This document shows, in pieces, positions 27,759-35,199 of a DNA stretch of 54,628 bases. The DNA lies in assembly GCA_030706735.1 (NCBI GenBank), contig JAUZNZ010000014.1, positions 1 through 54,628 on the forward strand, written 5' to 3'. This DNA comes from Bacteroidota bacterium. Lineage in GTDB: Bacteria; Bacteroidota; Bacteroidia; Chitinophagales; Chitinophagaceae. The position numbers and the translations under genes were made by a program. Below the pieces are notes generated by a model. The model saw nothing but the letters and a program-made list of their open reading frames with translations, ran no database searches and was not told the origin of the DNA. Numbering within the stretch: position 1 is the stretch's first letter; every line of letters begins with the position of its first letter.

Positions 27759-29044
27759 TGACCAGGCAATTCGGCGCCGGCAGGGCCGGTAAGACCGGCA
27801 GGAAGGTTTTCAGGGTCATACGGTATGGCCTGTACCTCTTCCTGTCGGTTTTTATTTTGCTGGAGATTGCGCTCAGGATCTACAACCCCTTTCACCTGCG
27901 GCTGAAGGGCGACCGGATCGTTCTCCCGATCGATCAGCGCGCCACGATCACGAACAGGATCAATCCGAAACTGGACCCCGTGATCGTCAATACCCGCAAC
28001 AGCCTGGGTTTTCGCGGGCCTGAACCGCCGGATGCCTCGACATGGGGCAAACGACTCACGGTCATCACCGTGGGGGGCAGCACGACAGAGTGCCATTTCC
28101 TGAGCGACAGCCTGACCTGGCCATTCCTGCTCGGCCGGCGACTGGCCGGCTCCTTTCCCGGTTGCTGGCTGAATAATGCGGGCCTGGACGGGCATACGAC
28201 CTATGGGCATCTGGTGCTCCTGAATGACCACATAAAGAAGTTGCGGCCTTCGGTCCTGCTATTCCTGACAGGAATGAACGACGTGGAAACGTCGGCGCCT
28301 TCTTTTCATGACAAGCTGAATACGCGTGGCGCCTATCCGGACCTGAAGCACTGGCTCTTCGGGAACAGCGAAGTCCTGAATCTCGCGCTCAACCTGGTCA
28401 GGGGATGGCGTGCGCAGCATTTCAATAATACGACCAATGCCATGCTGGTCCTGCATAAAGGGGAGGAGCGCACCCTGCCCGAGGCGGCGGCCAGGCGCCG
28501 CCTGGCCGCCCAAACGCCCTTCCTGGAGGGCTACCGGGCCAGACTGGAAAGCCTGGCCGACACCTGCACGGGCAATCATATCCTGCCCGTATTCCTCACG
28601 CAACCGAACCTGTTCGGCTTCGGTCTGGACAGCCTGACCGGTGCAAACCTGGAAACCTATCCCATTGCCGGTGACGATTCGCTGAACGGAGGATTGATCT
28701 GGAAGATGCTGGAGGAATACAATGACGTGACGAGGTCGGTTTGCCGGGAGAAAAAATTGCCTCTTATCGATCTGGCGCATCTCATGCCGAAGAATAGCTT
28801 GTATTATTATGACATGTCCCATTTTACGAATGCCGGCGCGGAGGAAGTGGCCCGACTCGTCGATTCGGCGTTGGCGCCGGTACTAATGGACTATCTCCGC
28901 CGCCAGGGCATCGGCGATCTTTTGCTGCCCGGAAGGCCGGAGATGGTCGTCCAACAGGTAATGATCCGGGGGGCCCAGCAGCGGCGCGATATGGAGCAGG
29001 CGCACGTGTCCCTTAAAGACGCTGTCATTCTCCGCGGCCTGTAG
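27758..29044 (+). CDS. SGNH/GDSL-type hydrolase, membrane-anchored
   Basis: A 428-residue protein whose ATG overlaps the PorU2 stop (TAATG), indicating translational coupling. A basic N-terminus and one helix (YGLYLFLSVFILLEIALRIY) anchor it. The SGNH nucleophile is in ITVGGSTTECHF, a GxND-like block is LFLTGMNDVE, and the Asp-His pair is in YYDMSHFTNAGAEE. Such enzymes move or remove acyl groups on glycans. The last roughly 53 residues run past the normal fold into the antisense of the convergent gene's catalytic end (162 bases shared). The tail may be non-functional. Confidence 0.85.
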   Translation: MTRQFGAGRAGKTGRKVFRVIRYGLYLFLSVFILLEIALRIYNPFHLRLKGDRIVLPIDQRATITNRINPKLDPVIVNTRNSLGFRGPEPPDASTWGKRLTVITVGGSTTECHFLSDSLTWPFLLGRRLAGSFPGCWLNNAGLDGHTTYGHLVLLNDHIKKLRPSVLLFLTGMNDVETSAPSFHDKLNTRGAYPDLKHWLFGNSEVLNLALNLVRGWRAQHFNNTTNAMLVLHKGEERTLPEAAARRRLAAQTPFLEGYRARLESLADTCTGNHILPVFLTQPNLFGFGLDSLTGANLETYPIAGDDSLNGGLIWKMLEEYNDVTRSVCREKKLPLIDLAHLMPKNSLYYYDMSHFTNAGAEEVARLVDSALAPVLMDYLRRQGIGDLLLPGRPEMVVQQVMIRGAQQRRDMEQAHVSLKDAVILRGL

Positions 29045-30115
29045 CTTCCGGGCAAGGGCGGGTACGAACCGGATCGAAGTGTCGCCCTCGTCGATACTGA
29101 ATACCAGGACCTCGACCTTGCCGAAATCCCAACCGGCATGTTTCAATACCTCGATGAATTGGCCGGCGTCATGTTCGCCGATGGCGTCCGGGCCGCTATC
29201 CTTCCCCGATGCCGGACGTTGGGACCTGCTCCGGAACAAGTGCAGCTCCTTTTGCAAAAATAGCTTGGATAGCGTGCAGAAGAATTTTCCGGGGAAGTAT
29301 CGCTTGCTCCATTCGACCTCGAGGCAGGCGGAATCGTAGACCGCCGCGCGCGAAACGGGAAGGCGGTATCCATTTTTCACCCAGGCTTCATTCTCGTCGG
29401 CATCATTGTTCGAATATTGAATAATGATGCGATGGGCATTGGGCATGTCCAGGTTCCGGATCGACTCGACTTCCCTGACCGTCCCATAAGAAGACACGCC
29501 CGTATTAAGCACAGGTGAACCAATGAGATGTTCGAGCCGGCGCGGATAGCTCTCCTCCTGGCCGACGCCCCATCCGACGGTATACGAGTCGCCCAGGCAG
29601 ATCACGCTGACCTTGTCCAATCCGATGTCAGGGTTGCGGAATCCCCTGCCGTTCGTGATGATACTGTCCGCAAACTCGATGTTGCGAAACACGGAACGAT
29701 GATCGCTTCTTAGCCGGTAGAAGAGGGTACTGTCATACAATGCAATGTCTTTATTGTATTGCAGGATGTCGCGCTGGTAATTTTCATAGTAATAGTGAAA
29801 TGCCCATCGCCAGCTGCCCGGGATCGACCTGGGATGGTAAAGCAGGGAGGCGCACGCGATCTCCGCCGCTGCCGCCACCACGAGGAACAGGACGAAGCTA
29901 TTCCTTGCGGCCTTGCGTGGCGCGACCTTTCTCCAGGCGACGCTCTCCAGCGTTCCGGTGATCAGGGCCCATAATAAGATAAGGAACTGGAGAGATCCGA
30001 GGAGATTGCCATGGAAGATGGCCGACACGGGAAACCATTTGATGAAAAGGGGCTTCAGACAGGCGAGTACGATGAGCAAAGCGATCGCAAGCAACATTTT
30101 TTTTAAGAACCGCAT
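28883..30115 (-). CDS. Membrane-bound SGNH-fold hydrolase/acyltransferase-like protein
   Basis: A 410-residue protein from ATG 30115 (alternatives 30142 and 30226). Three helices come first (LLAIALLIVLACLKPLF, LGSLQFLILLWALITG, SFVLFLVVAAAAEIACASLLY). The SGNH domain carries nucleophile Ser in VICLGDSYTVGWGVGQEESYP, Gly in NTGVSSYGT, Asn in QYSNNDADEN, and DxxH in LLDDHLRPSGQQK, so all four blocks are present. This points to extracytoplasmic acyl or acetyl chemistry on glycans. It is divergent from the carbamoyltransferase and convergent with the other SGNH gene, whose 3' end it overlaps. Confidence 0.85.
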   Translation of the reverse strand: MRFLKKMLLAIALLIVLACLKPLFIKWFPVSAIFHGNLLGSLQFLILLWALITGTLESVAWRKVAPRKAARNSFVLFLVVAAAAEIACASLLYHPRSIPGSWRWAFHYYYENYQRDILQYNKDIALYDSTLFYRLRSDHRSVFRNIEFADSIITNGRGFRNPDIGLDKVSVICLGDSYTVGWGVGQEESYPRRLEHLIGSPVLNTGVSSYGTVREVESIRNLDMPNAHRIIIQYSNNDADENEAWVKNGYRLPVSRAAVYDSACLEVEWSKRYFPGKFFCTLSKLFLQKELHLFRSRSQRPASGKDSGPDAIGEHDAGQFIEVLKHAGWDFGKVEVLVFSIDEGDTSIRFVPALARKLQAAENDSVFKGHVRLLHIAPLLGPPDHYLLDDHLRPSGQQKIADALAAEIVH

Positions 30116-30131
30116 GGAGGAGGTATTCTCG

Positions 30132-30139
30132 GGAAATGC
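30132..30139. promoter_or_regulatory. Divergent promoter region (TAAATTTA)
   Basis: A palindromic AT-rich octamer similar to TAnnTTTG on both strands lies between the divergent SGNH gene and the carbamoyltransferase start at 30170. The final G is missing on either strand, so this is tentative. Confidence 0.25.
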
Positions 30140-30169
30140 CATAAATTTACTGATCCAGTTCGGTTCCGC

Positions 30170-32050
30170 ATGAAAATACTCGGTATATCTGCTTTTTACC
30201 ACGATTCGGCGGCTGCGATCATCCATGACGGAGAGATCATGGCGGCCGCTCAGGAAGAACGATTCTCCCGGATTAAAAATGATGCCTCATTTCCTTCGCA
30301 GGCGATCCGGTTCTGCCTGGACTATGCCGGCTGGAGGTTGGAAGAGCTGGACGCGATCGCTTTTTACGACAAGCCCTTTCTCAAATTTGAGCGGCTGCTG
30401 GAGACCTACTATGCATTCGCGCCCGCCGGTCTGCCTTCTTTCCTGCGCTCCATGCCCGTATGGATCAAAGAAAAGCTGTTCCTGAAAAAGATGGTGTACA
30501 CCGCGCTGAAGGCTATTCAGCCTTTCGATAAACGGAGGACGCCACTCCTTTTTCCCGAGCATCACCTTTCGCATGCCGCCAGCGCCTTCTATCCCTCTCC
30601 CTTCCGGGAAGCGGCGATCCTTACCCTGGATGGAGTGGGGGAATGGGCGACGATATCCATCGGCAAGGGGATCGGGAAGGACATTACCGTATTAAAAGAA
30701 CTGGACTTTCCGCACTCGCTGGGACTCTTATATTCGGCATTTACCTGGTATTGCGGTTTTGCCGTCAACAGCGGGGAATATAAATTGATGGGGCTGGCTC
30801 CATATGGCGACGCGGGCTGCGAGGAATTTCGGAGGATAAAGGAGGCGATCCGCGGGAGTATGGTCGATATCCGGGACGACGGTTCGCTGTTTTTGTGCCA
30901 GGAATATTTTGATTACGCTACCGGGCGCACGATGGTAAAGGACAAGGCCTGGGAAAAGTTATTTGGATTTCGAAGGCGGGAAATGGATGGACCGCTCGAT
31001 GCCTCTTATTGCCATATGGCCCTGGCCATCCAACAGTTGACTGAAGAGATCGTGATCAGGCTGGCGCGAGAGGCCAGGCAATTGACGGGCTTGGATCATC
31101 TTTGTCTGGCGGGCGGGGTGGCCTTGAACTGCGTGGCCAACGGAAAACTGCATCAGGCAGGGATATTCAGGGAACTGTATATTCAACCGGCGGCAGGCGA
31201 CGCGGGCGGCGCACTCGGGGCAGCCTATGCGGCCCACCATATTTATTTCGGACAAGAAAGAACGCCCGGTGCGGATGACGCTACCGGGCGGGCAGATACC
31301 GGAGGCGGCGATGGGATGAAGGGCGCCTACCTCGGCCCGGAGTTCGGCGAGCCGGAGGTGCTCCGCGTGGCCAGGAAATACGGCGCCGTATTTCAACAGA
31401 TCGACGATCTGCAAAGCCTGACCGCATCCACGGCCGCACTGATCGATCAGGGGAAGGTGGTGGGCTGGTTCCAGGGCAGGATGGAATTCGGGCCGCGGGC
31501 ACTTGGCGCCCGGAGTATTCTTGCCGATGCGCGTAACCCGGACATGCAACGGAAGCTCAACCTCAGCATCAAATTCCGGGAGGGCTTCAGGCCATTTGCG
31601 CCGGCCATGCTGGCCGGCGACGTCGCCCAACATTTTGAAACGGGTGGGGAAAACCCGTTCATTTCGCCATACATGTTATTGGTGAAGGAACTGAAGCCAT
31701 CGCAGCGGCGGACCCTGCCTTCCGATTATGCCGGCTGGCCGCTCATGGACAAGATCCGGTTTCCGCGCAGTGACCTGCCGGCCATCACGCATGTGGATTA
31801 CTCTGCCAGGATACAAACCGTACACCGGGCCACGAACCCGAGATTCTGGCAGCTGCTGCACGCATTCCGGGACCTTACGGGCTGCGGCGTCCTGATCAAT
31901 ACCAGCTTCAATGTCAAAGACGAGCCGATCGTCCATACCCCGGAAGAAGCGTACCGCTGCTTCATGCAGACTGAAATGGACTGGCTCGTGATCGGGAACC
32001 TGATGTTCGACAAATCCCGGCAGCCTCCCTGGAAACAAGAACGGGGATAG
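30170..32050 (+). CDS. Carbamoyltransferase (NodU/CmcH/SxtI family)
   Basis: A 626-residue enzyme that makes an O-carbamoyl group on a hydroxyl using carbamoyl phosphate and ATP. The Kae1-like N-terminal domain shows MKILGISAFYHDSAAAI, QEERFSRIKNDASFP and the metal-binding HHLSHAASAFYPSP; LDGVGEWATISIG and NSGEYKLMGLAPYGD follow. The C-terminal carbamoyl-transfer domain has MEFGPRALGARSILADARNP and KFREGFRPFAPAML. Members modify Nod factors, cephamycin, saxitoxin (SxtI) and polysaccharides. It is followed by DUF5989 and SxtJ-like genes, the same three families as sxtI/J/K. Soluble, but probably recruited to the membrane by these partners (inference). Confidence 0.94.
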   Translation: MKILGISAFYHDSAAAIIHDGEIMAAAQEERFSRIKNDASFPSQAIRFCLDYAGWRLEELDAIAFYDKPFLKFERLLETYYAFAPAGLPSFLRSMPVWIKEKLFLKKMVYTALKAIQPFDKRRTPLLFPEHHLSHAASAFYPSPFREAAILTLDGVGEWATISIGKGIGKDITVLKELDFPHSLGLLYSAFTWYCGFAVNSGEYKLMGLAPYGDAGCEEFRRIKEAIRGSMVDIRDDGSLFLCQEYFDYATGRTMVKDKAWEKLFGFRRREMDGPLDASYCHMALAIQQLTEEIVIRLAREARQLTGLDHLCLAGGVALNCVANGKLHQAGIFRELYIQPAAGDAGGALGAAYAAHHIYFGQERTPGADDATGRADTGGGDGMKGAYLGPEFGEPEVLRVARKYGAVFQQIDDLQSLTASTAALIDQGKVVGWFQGRMEFGPRALGARSILADARNPDMQRKLNLSIKFREGFRPFAPAMLAGDVAQHFETGGENPFISPYMLLVKELKPSQRRTLPSDYAGWPLMDKIRFPRSDLPAITHVDYSARIQTVHRATNPRFWQLLHAFRDLTGCGVLINTSFNVKDEPIVHTPEEAYRCFMQTEMDWLVIGNLMFDKSRQPPWKQERG

Positions 32051-32102
32051 GACATTAGCCTTATCTTGCAAGGCAATGGCCGGTGGCCGGCAAATTCATC
32101 GT

Positions 32103-32252
32103 ATGGACTTTTTAAGGGATCTGTGGAACTTTTTGCGGGTCAGGAAGAAATGGTGGCTGGCGCCATTGATCATCGTGCTGATCCTCCTGGGATTACTGAT
32201 CGTGTTGGGCGGCAGTTCGGCGCTGGCCCCGTTCATCTATACATTATTCTAG
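32103..32252 (+). CDS. DUF5989 small membrane protein (SxtK-like)
   Basis: A 49-residue frame from ATG 32103 to TAG 32252. MDFLRDLWNFLRVRKKWWLAP, then a single helix (LIIVLILLGLLIVLGG) and the tail SALAPFIYTLF, match the DUF5989 pattern closely: amphipathic start, RKKWW interface and conserved APFIYTLF end. The family recurs beside carbamoyltransferases and SxtJ proteins, and the saxitoxin cluster has a protein of this type (SxtK). Function unknown; a membrane scaffold for the carbamoyltransferase is plausible. It lies 52 bases after the carbamoyltransferase and 11 before the SxtJ-like gene. Confidence 0.88.
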   Translation: MDFLRDLWNFLRVRKKWWLAPLIIVLILLGLLIVLGGSSALAPFIYTLF

Positions 32253-32263
32253 TTTCTGTCGCT

Positions 32264-32623
32264 ATGCAAAAAGACAAGTCACCGGAGACGATCATCGTGA
32301 TCATGCTGGGCCTGATCGCGGTCTACTGGGTCAGGCGTGCGGGAATTTTCCTGGGCGCCGCCGCGCTGCTCGGCATCGCTTCCCTATTGGTCCCCGGCCT
32401 GTCCCAATTCGTTCATCGGGCGTGGATGAGCCTTTCCCGCGCGCTCGGCGTGGTATCCGGGACCATTTTGCTGACCCTCGTCTATGTGCTGATCCTGCTG
32501 CCGCTGTCGTTTTTTTCGCGCATGTCCGGCAGGACAAGCCTGAAACTGAAGAAGGGAGGCCCGTCTTATTTCCGCGAGCGCGCCCATACCTACACCAAAG
32601 AGGACCTGATCAACCCATGGTAA
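32264..32623 (+). CDS. SxtJ-family membrane protein
   Basis: A 119-residue protein from ATG 32264 (MQKDKSPETIIVIMLGLIAVYW). Hydrophobic helices at about 10-25, 31-48 and 65-90 are followed by the conserved tail FSRMSGRTSLKLKK...SYFRERAHTYTKEDLINPW, which is characteristic of SxtJ proteins. In-frame upstream sequence back to 32066 overlaps the DUF5989 gene and is not expected to be translated. Family function is unknown, though it is tied by neighbourhood to NodU-type carbamoyltransferases. Its last codons overlap the start of the next gene by 7 bases. Confidence 0.87.
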   Translation: MQKDKSPETIIVIMLGLIAVYWVRRAGIFLGAAALLGIASLLVPGLSQFVHRAWMSLSRALGVVSGTILLTLVYVLILLPLSFFSRMSGRTSLKLKKGGPSYFRERAHTYTKEDLINPW

Positions 32624-34221
32624 TTCCCCCGGCATCAGCGTCTGGCCGGTTCAGGCTGATCAGGGCGATCCTCACCGTCTCCCTCTGCCTTTTCTTATTG
32701 TGGGTGGCCAATCCCTGGCATTATTATTTCCTAAACGATGATTTTTTGGCGATCCCCAGGGTGGCCAACGGACAATTCATCTATGGGGACCTCATGCGGC
32801 CGGTATCCGATCTGACCCTGTGGATGGATCATTTCCTCTGGCAGAAAGATCCTGCCGGGTACCATGTGACCAATCTCCTGATCCACCTCGTCAATTCGAT
32901 CCTGATCTTTCTGTTGTCCCGCGAATTCGTCGTACGGTTCGGGAATGAAGGGCAGCATGTCATCATGAAACCCTGGCTGGCCTCCTTATTATTCCTGCTC
33001 TACTCTTCCCATGGCGAACCCTTGTTCTGGATCATCGGCAGGGGAGGATCCCTGGGCACCCTCTTCTGCCTGGTCTCCTGCATCTGCCTGTTGCGCCGCG
33101 ACCGTTCCCACTGGTATCCCGTGATCTGCCTGGCCTCCTTCCTCCTCGGGCTGCTGACCTATGAATCGGTCTGGGTATTTCCCCTGATCGCGACCTGGCT
33201 TGTGCTGGCGGCTCCGGGGCAGCCGGCAGGCGCGGAAACACCGGGGGGTCTTGAGAAGGGACGCCGGGCAGGGTCCGCAGGGTTCCTGCTGGCGGGTATC
33301 GCCGGGCTGTTTGTCCTCTATCTTCTTTTTCGCCGCTGGGAGACCGGGGCCTTCGCCGGCGCCTATGAATTGCGGGACCTGGCCTCCGGCAAGCCGGGCA
33401 GGCTCTTCTACAATTATAATACCCTGTTGGCCCGTTGCATGCTGCCTCCCATGGCCGACGGGAAATGGTTTGCAGGCAGTTATCTCTTCCTTCTTGCCCT
33501 GCTCACGGCGGCTCTTCTACTGGTCTCGAAAAGACGAAAGGCAGGCCGGCTCTGCCTGATCCTGGCGGTGGGCCTGCTGCTGGCCCTGTTGCCGGCGATC
33601 GGATTGGGCATCGACACGCATACGACCGAGTCGGAACGCTTTATTTATCTCCCCTCCGTGTTTTGGGTCTTGCTGCTGGTGGAAGGGCTCTCTGTCCTGA
33701 TCACCCGGCCCGCCATTTTTCTGCGTGTGTGCGTCCTGGTGATCCTCGCGAATGGCTTCGGTTTGTGGCGGACCTCCCTGTCGTACCGTTTTGCCGGGGA
33801 AGTCGTGCAAAGTTCTCTATCCTGTATTGACGCAGGCGGCCCGGGTGAAACAGCCGGAGTGGATAGCTCCATTTTGTATGCGCGGGGATTGCCCTCTCAA
33901 TATGAGGGCGCGCTCATTTTCCGCAGGGGATTTGAAGACGCCGTTCATTGGATGCTTCCCGGCTACGGGAGGTACGCCATTCGCATATTGAGCCGGACGA
34001 CGCTGCACGAAAGACGGGATGAGCTGACCTGCGAGGAGAGTGACCCCGTCCGCGGCCTGCGGTCCATGCATGCGGTGAACCTGAATCGGGTTCCTCCGGG
34101 CGCGGGGAAACCGCAAGGCGAGTACCTGGTCGACCTCGGGGACACCTCATTTTCGTTCGAACCCGGCAAGGATCAGATGATCTGTTGGACGGACTCGTCC
34201 ATTCTCCGGTTCGGAAGATGA
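32617..34221 (+). CDS. Polytopic membrane protein, GT-C glycosyltransferase-like
   Basis: A 534-residue protein with about ten hydrophobic helices, started at ATG 32617 inside the end of the SxtJ-like gene (7-base overlap). An acidic pair follows the first helix (PWHYYFLNDDFLAIPR), and the loop MDHFLWQKDPAGYHVTNLLIHLVNSILIF resembles the first extracytoplasmic loop of GT-C and TMTC-like proteins. A soluble C-terminal part (about 430-534) has no family I can name. GT-C enzymes use polyprenyl-linked sugar donors outside the membrane. Overlap with the carbamoyltransferase operon suggests it builds or extends the molecule that is carbamoylated. The enzymatic call is moderate only. Confidence 0.65.
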   Translation: MVIPPASASGRFRLIRAILTVSLCLFLLWVANPWHYYFLNDDFLAIPRVANGQFIYGDLMRPVSDLTLWMDHFLWQKDPAGYHVTNLLIHLVNSILIFLLSREFVVRFGNEGQHVIMKPWLASLLFLLYSSHGEPLFWIIGRGGSLGTLFCLVSCICLLRRDRSHWYPVICLASFLLGLLTYESVWVFPLIATWLVLAAPGQPAGAETPGGLEKGRRAGSAGFLLAGIAGLFVLYLLFRRWETGAFAGAYELRDLASGKPGRLFYNYNTLLARCMLPPMADGKWFAGSYLFLLALLTAALLLVSKRRKAGRLCLILAVGLLLALLPAIGLGIDTHTTESERFIYLPSVFWVLLLVEGLSVLITRPAIFLRVCVLVILANGFGLWRTSLSYRFAGEVVQSSLSCIDAGGPGETAGVDSSILYARGLPSQYEGALIFRRGFEDAVHWMLPGYGRYAIRILSRTTLHERRDELTCEESDPVRGLRSMHAVNLNRVPPGAGKPQGEYLVDLGDTSFSFEPGKDQMICWTDSSILRFGR

Positions 34222-34242
34222 AGGCATGCGGTCGCTTTAGTA

Positions 34243-34833
34243 TCAGCGATCCAATTCCCGTTGCCTGGCAACATATTTCCCGATCATATCGAATTCGAGG
34301 TTGACCCGGTCGCCGGGAACGATATGCTTGATCTGGGTATTATCATACGTGTACGGGATCACGGCGATGGAGAATTGCCGCTTCTTCACATGGAAGATCG
34401 TCAGGCTGATGCCGTTGAGGCTGATGGACCCCTTTTCGATGACCAGGTGGGCGAACTTTCCGGGAAATTCGAACCGGAATTCCCAACTGCCATCCAATTC
34501 TTTGATATCCAAACAGTTAGCAACTGTGTCGACATGCCCTTGTACGATATGGCCATCGAGGCGCCCATTCATGGCCAGGCAGCGTTCCAGGTTGATGAGA
34601 TCCCCCGTTTTCCAGTCTCCCAGATTGGTCTTCCTGAGTGTCTCCTCTATTGCCGTAACGCGGTGGCGGCCATCCCGCACTTCTTCGACGGTGAGGCAGG
34701 CGCCCTGGTGGGAAACGCTCTGGTCGACCCGAAGTTCCGGGGAAAGGGGAGACCGCACCCAAAAGGTCTTATTCGTGCCGTTTATCCCGATGGATTCGAT
34801 GCTGCCCAATGATTCGATTATGCCTGTGAACAT
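34243..34833 (-). CDS. ribE: Riboflavin synthase, alpha chain
   Basis: A 196-residue enzyme that dismutates two 6,7-dimethyl-8-ribityllumazine molecules to riboflavin. The N-terminus MFTGIIESLGSI is the family signature, which fixes the start at 34833 although the frame is open to 35028. The two lumazine-binding repeats are visible (SHQGACLTVEEV with GDLINLERCLAMNGRLDGHIVQGHVD, and KGSISLNGISLTIF with GDRVNLEFDMIGKYV). The trimerising C-terminal helix is short. It is divergent from rpsU with about 100 bases between starts and stands alone, without other rib genes. Confidence 0.96.
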   Translation of the reverse strand: MFTGIIESLGSIESIGINGTNKTFWVRSPLSPELRVDQSVSHQGACLTVEEVRDGRHRVTAIEETLRKTNLGDWKTGDLINLERCLAMNGRLDGHIVQGHVDTVANCLDIKELDGSWEFRFEFPGKFAHLVIEKGSISLNGISLTIFHVKKRQFSIAVIPYTYDNTQIKHIVPGDRVNLEFDMIGKYVARQRELDR

Positions 34834-34901
34834 AGTGGTGCGAATTTCGCGCTTTCCGGCTAGAATTTTGCCGGGATAGTGCAATTTTCCGGTTTTTGGC
34901 C

Positions 34902-34909
34902 TATATTTG
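34902..34909 (+). promoter_or_regulatory. -7 promoter element (TATATTTG) of rpsU
   Basis: An exact TAnnTTTG match lies 26 bases before the rpsU ATG. Transcription would start near 34916, leaving a leader that is little more than the Shine-Dalgarno and spacer. Confidence 0.6.
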
Positions 34910-34916
34910 CGTTCCC

Positions 34917-34926
34917 AAAAGGAGGT
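34917..34926 (+). promoter_or_regulatory. Strong Shine-Dalgarno of rpsU (AAAAGGAGGT)
   Basis: A near-perfect complement of the 16S rRNA 3' end sits 9 bases before the rpsU ATG. Other genes here lack such sites, as is usual in Bacteroidota, where bS21 and its neighbours occlude the anti-Shine-Dalgarno. In Flavobacterium a Shine-Dalgarno on rpsU is reported to mediate autoregulation by bS21, and the same logic probably applies here. Confidence 0.85.
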
Positions 34927-34935
34927 ATCCAAATT

Positions 34936-35133
34936 ATGCTGATCATCGATTCCAAAGATTGCGAAAACATCGACAAAGCGCTCAAGAAATACAAGAAGAA
35001 GTTCGAGAAGGCCAAAGTATTGGTTCAATTGAGAGAGCGCCAGTCTTATACCAAGCCGTCTGTCAAGCGCAGGGGGGAGGTTTTGAAGGCGATCTATAAG
35101 CAGCAGGTGGCGAGCGGAAAATTTGAAGATTAG
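34936..35133 (+). CDS. rpsU: 30S ribosomal protein bS21
   Basis: A 65-residue protein, start at ATG 34936 set by the strong ribosome-binding site just upstream (the frame is open from 34879). MLIIDSKDCENIDKALKKYKKKFEK and the basic RERQSYTKPSVKRR segment are typical of Bacteroidota bS21. It sits near the 16S rRNA 3' end on the small subunit and, in this phylum, helps to hide the anti-Shine-Dalgarno sequence. It opens the conserved rpsU - xerC-like - hpf - tRNA - tuf order and is followed by its own strong terminator. Confidence 0.96.
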   Translation: MLIIDSKDCENIDKALKKYKKKFEKAKVLVQLRERQSYTKPSVKRRGEVLKAIYKQQVASGKFED

Positions 35134-35161
35134 GTTCCTGATCCGATAAAATATTTAGGTG

Positions 35162-35188
35162 AAGAGGTCTGTTCCAGACCTCTTTTTT
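35162..35188 (+). terminator. Intrinsic terminator after rpsU
   Basis: AGAGGTCTG and CAGACCTCT form a perfect 9-bp stem with loop TTC, followed by five or more T. It separates rpsU from the xerC-like gene starting at 35200. Confidence 0.9.
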
Positions 35189-35199
35189 GTTAGTTTTGG

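Noticed and set aside
30170-32623. Saxitoxin-type biosynthesis
   Set aside because: Only the carbamoyltransferase, DUF5989 and SxtJ families are shared; no polyketide, amidinotransferase or other sxt core genes are present.
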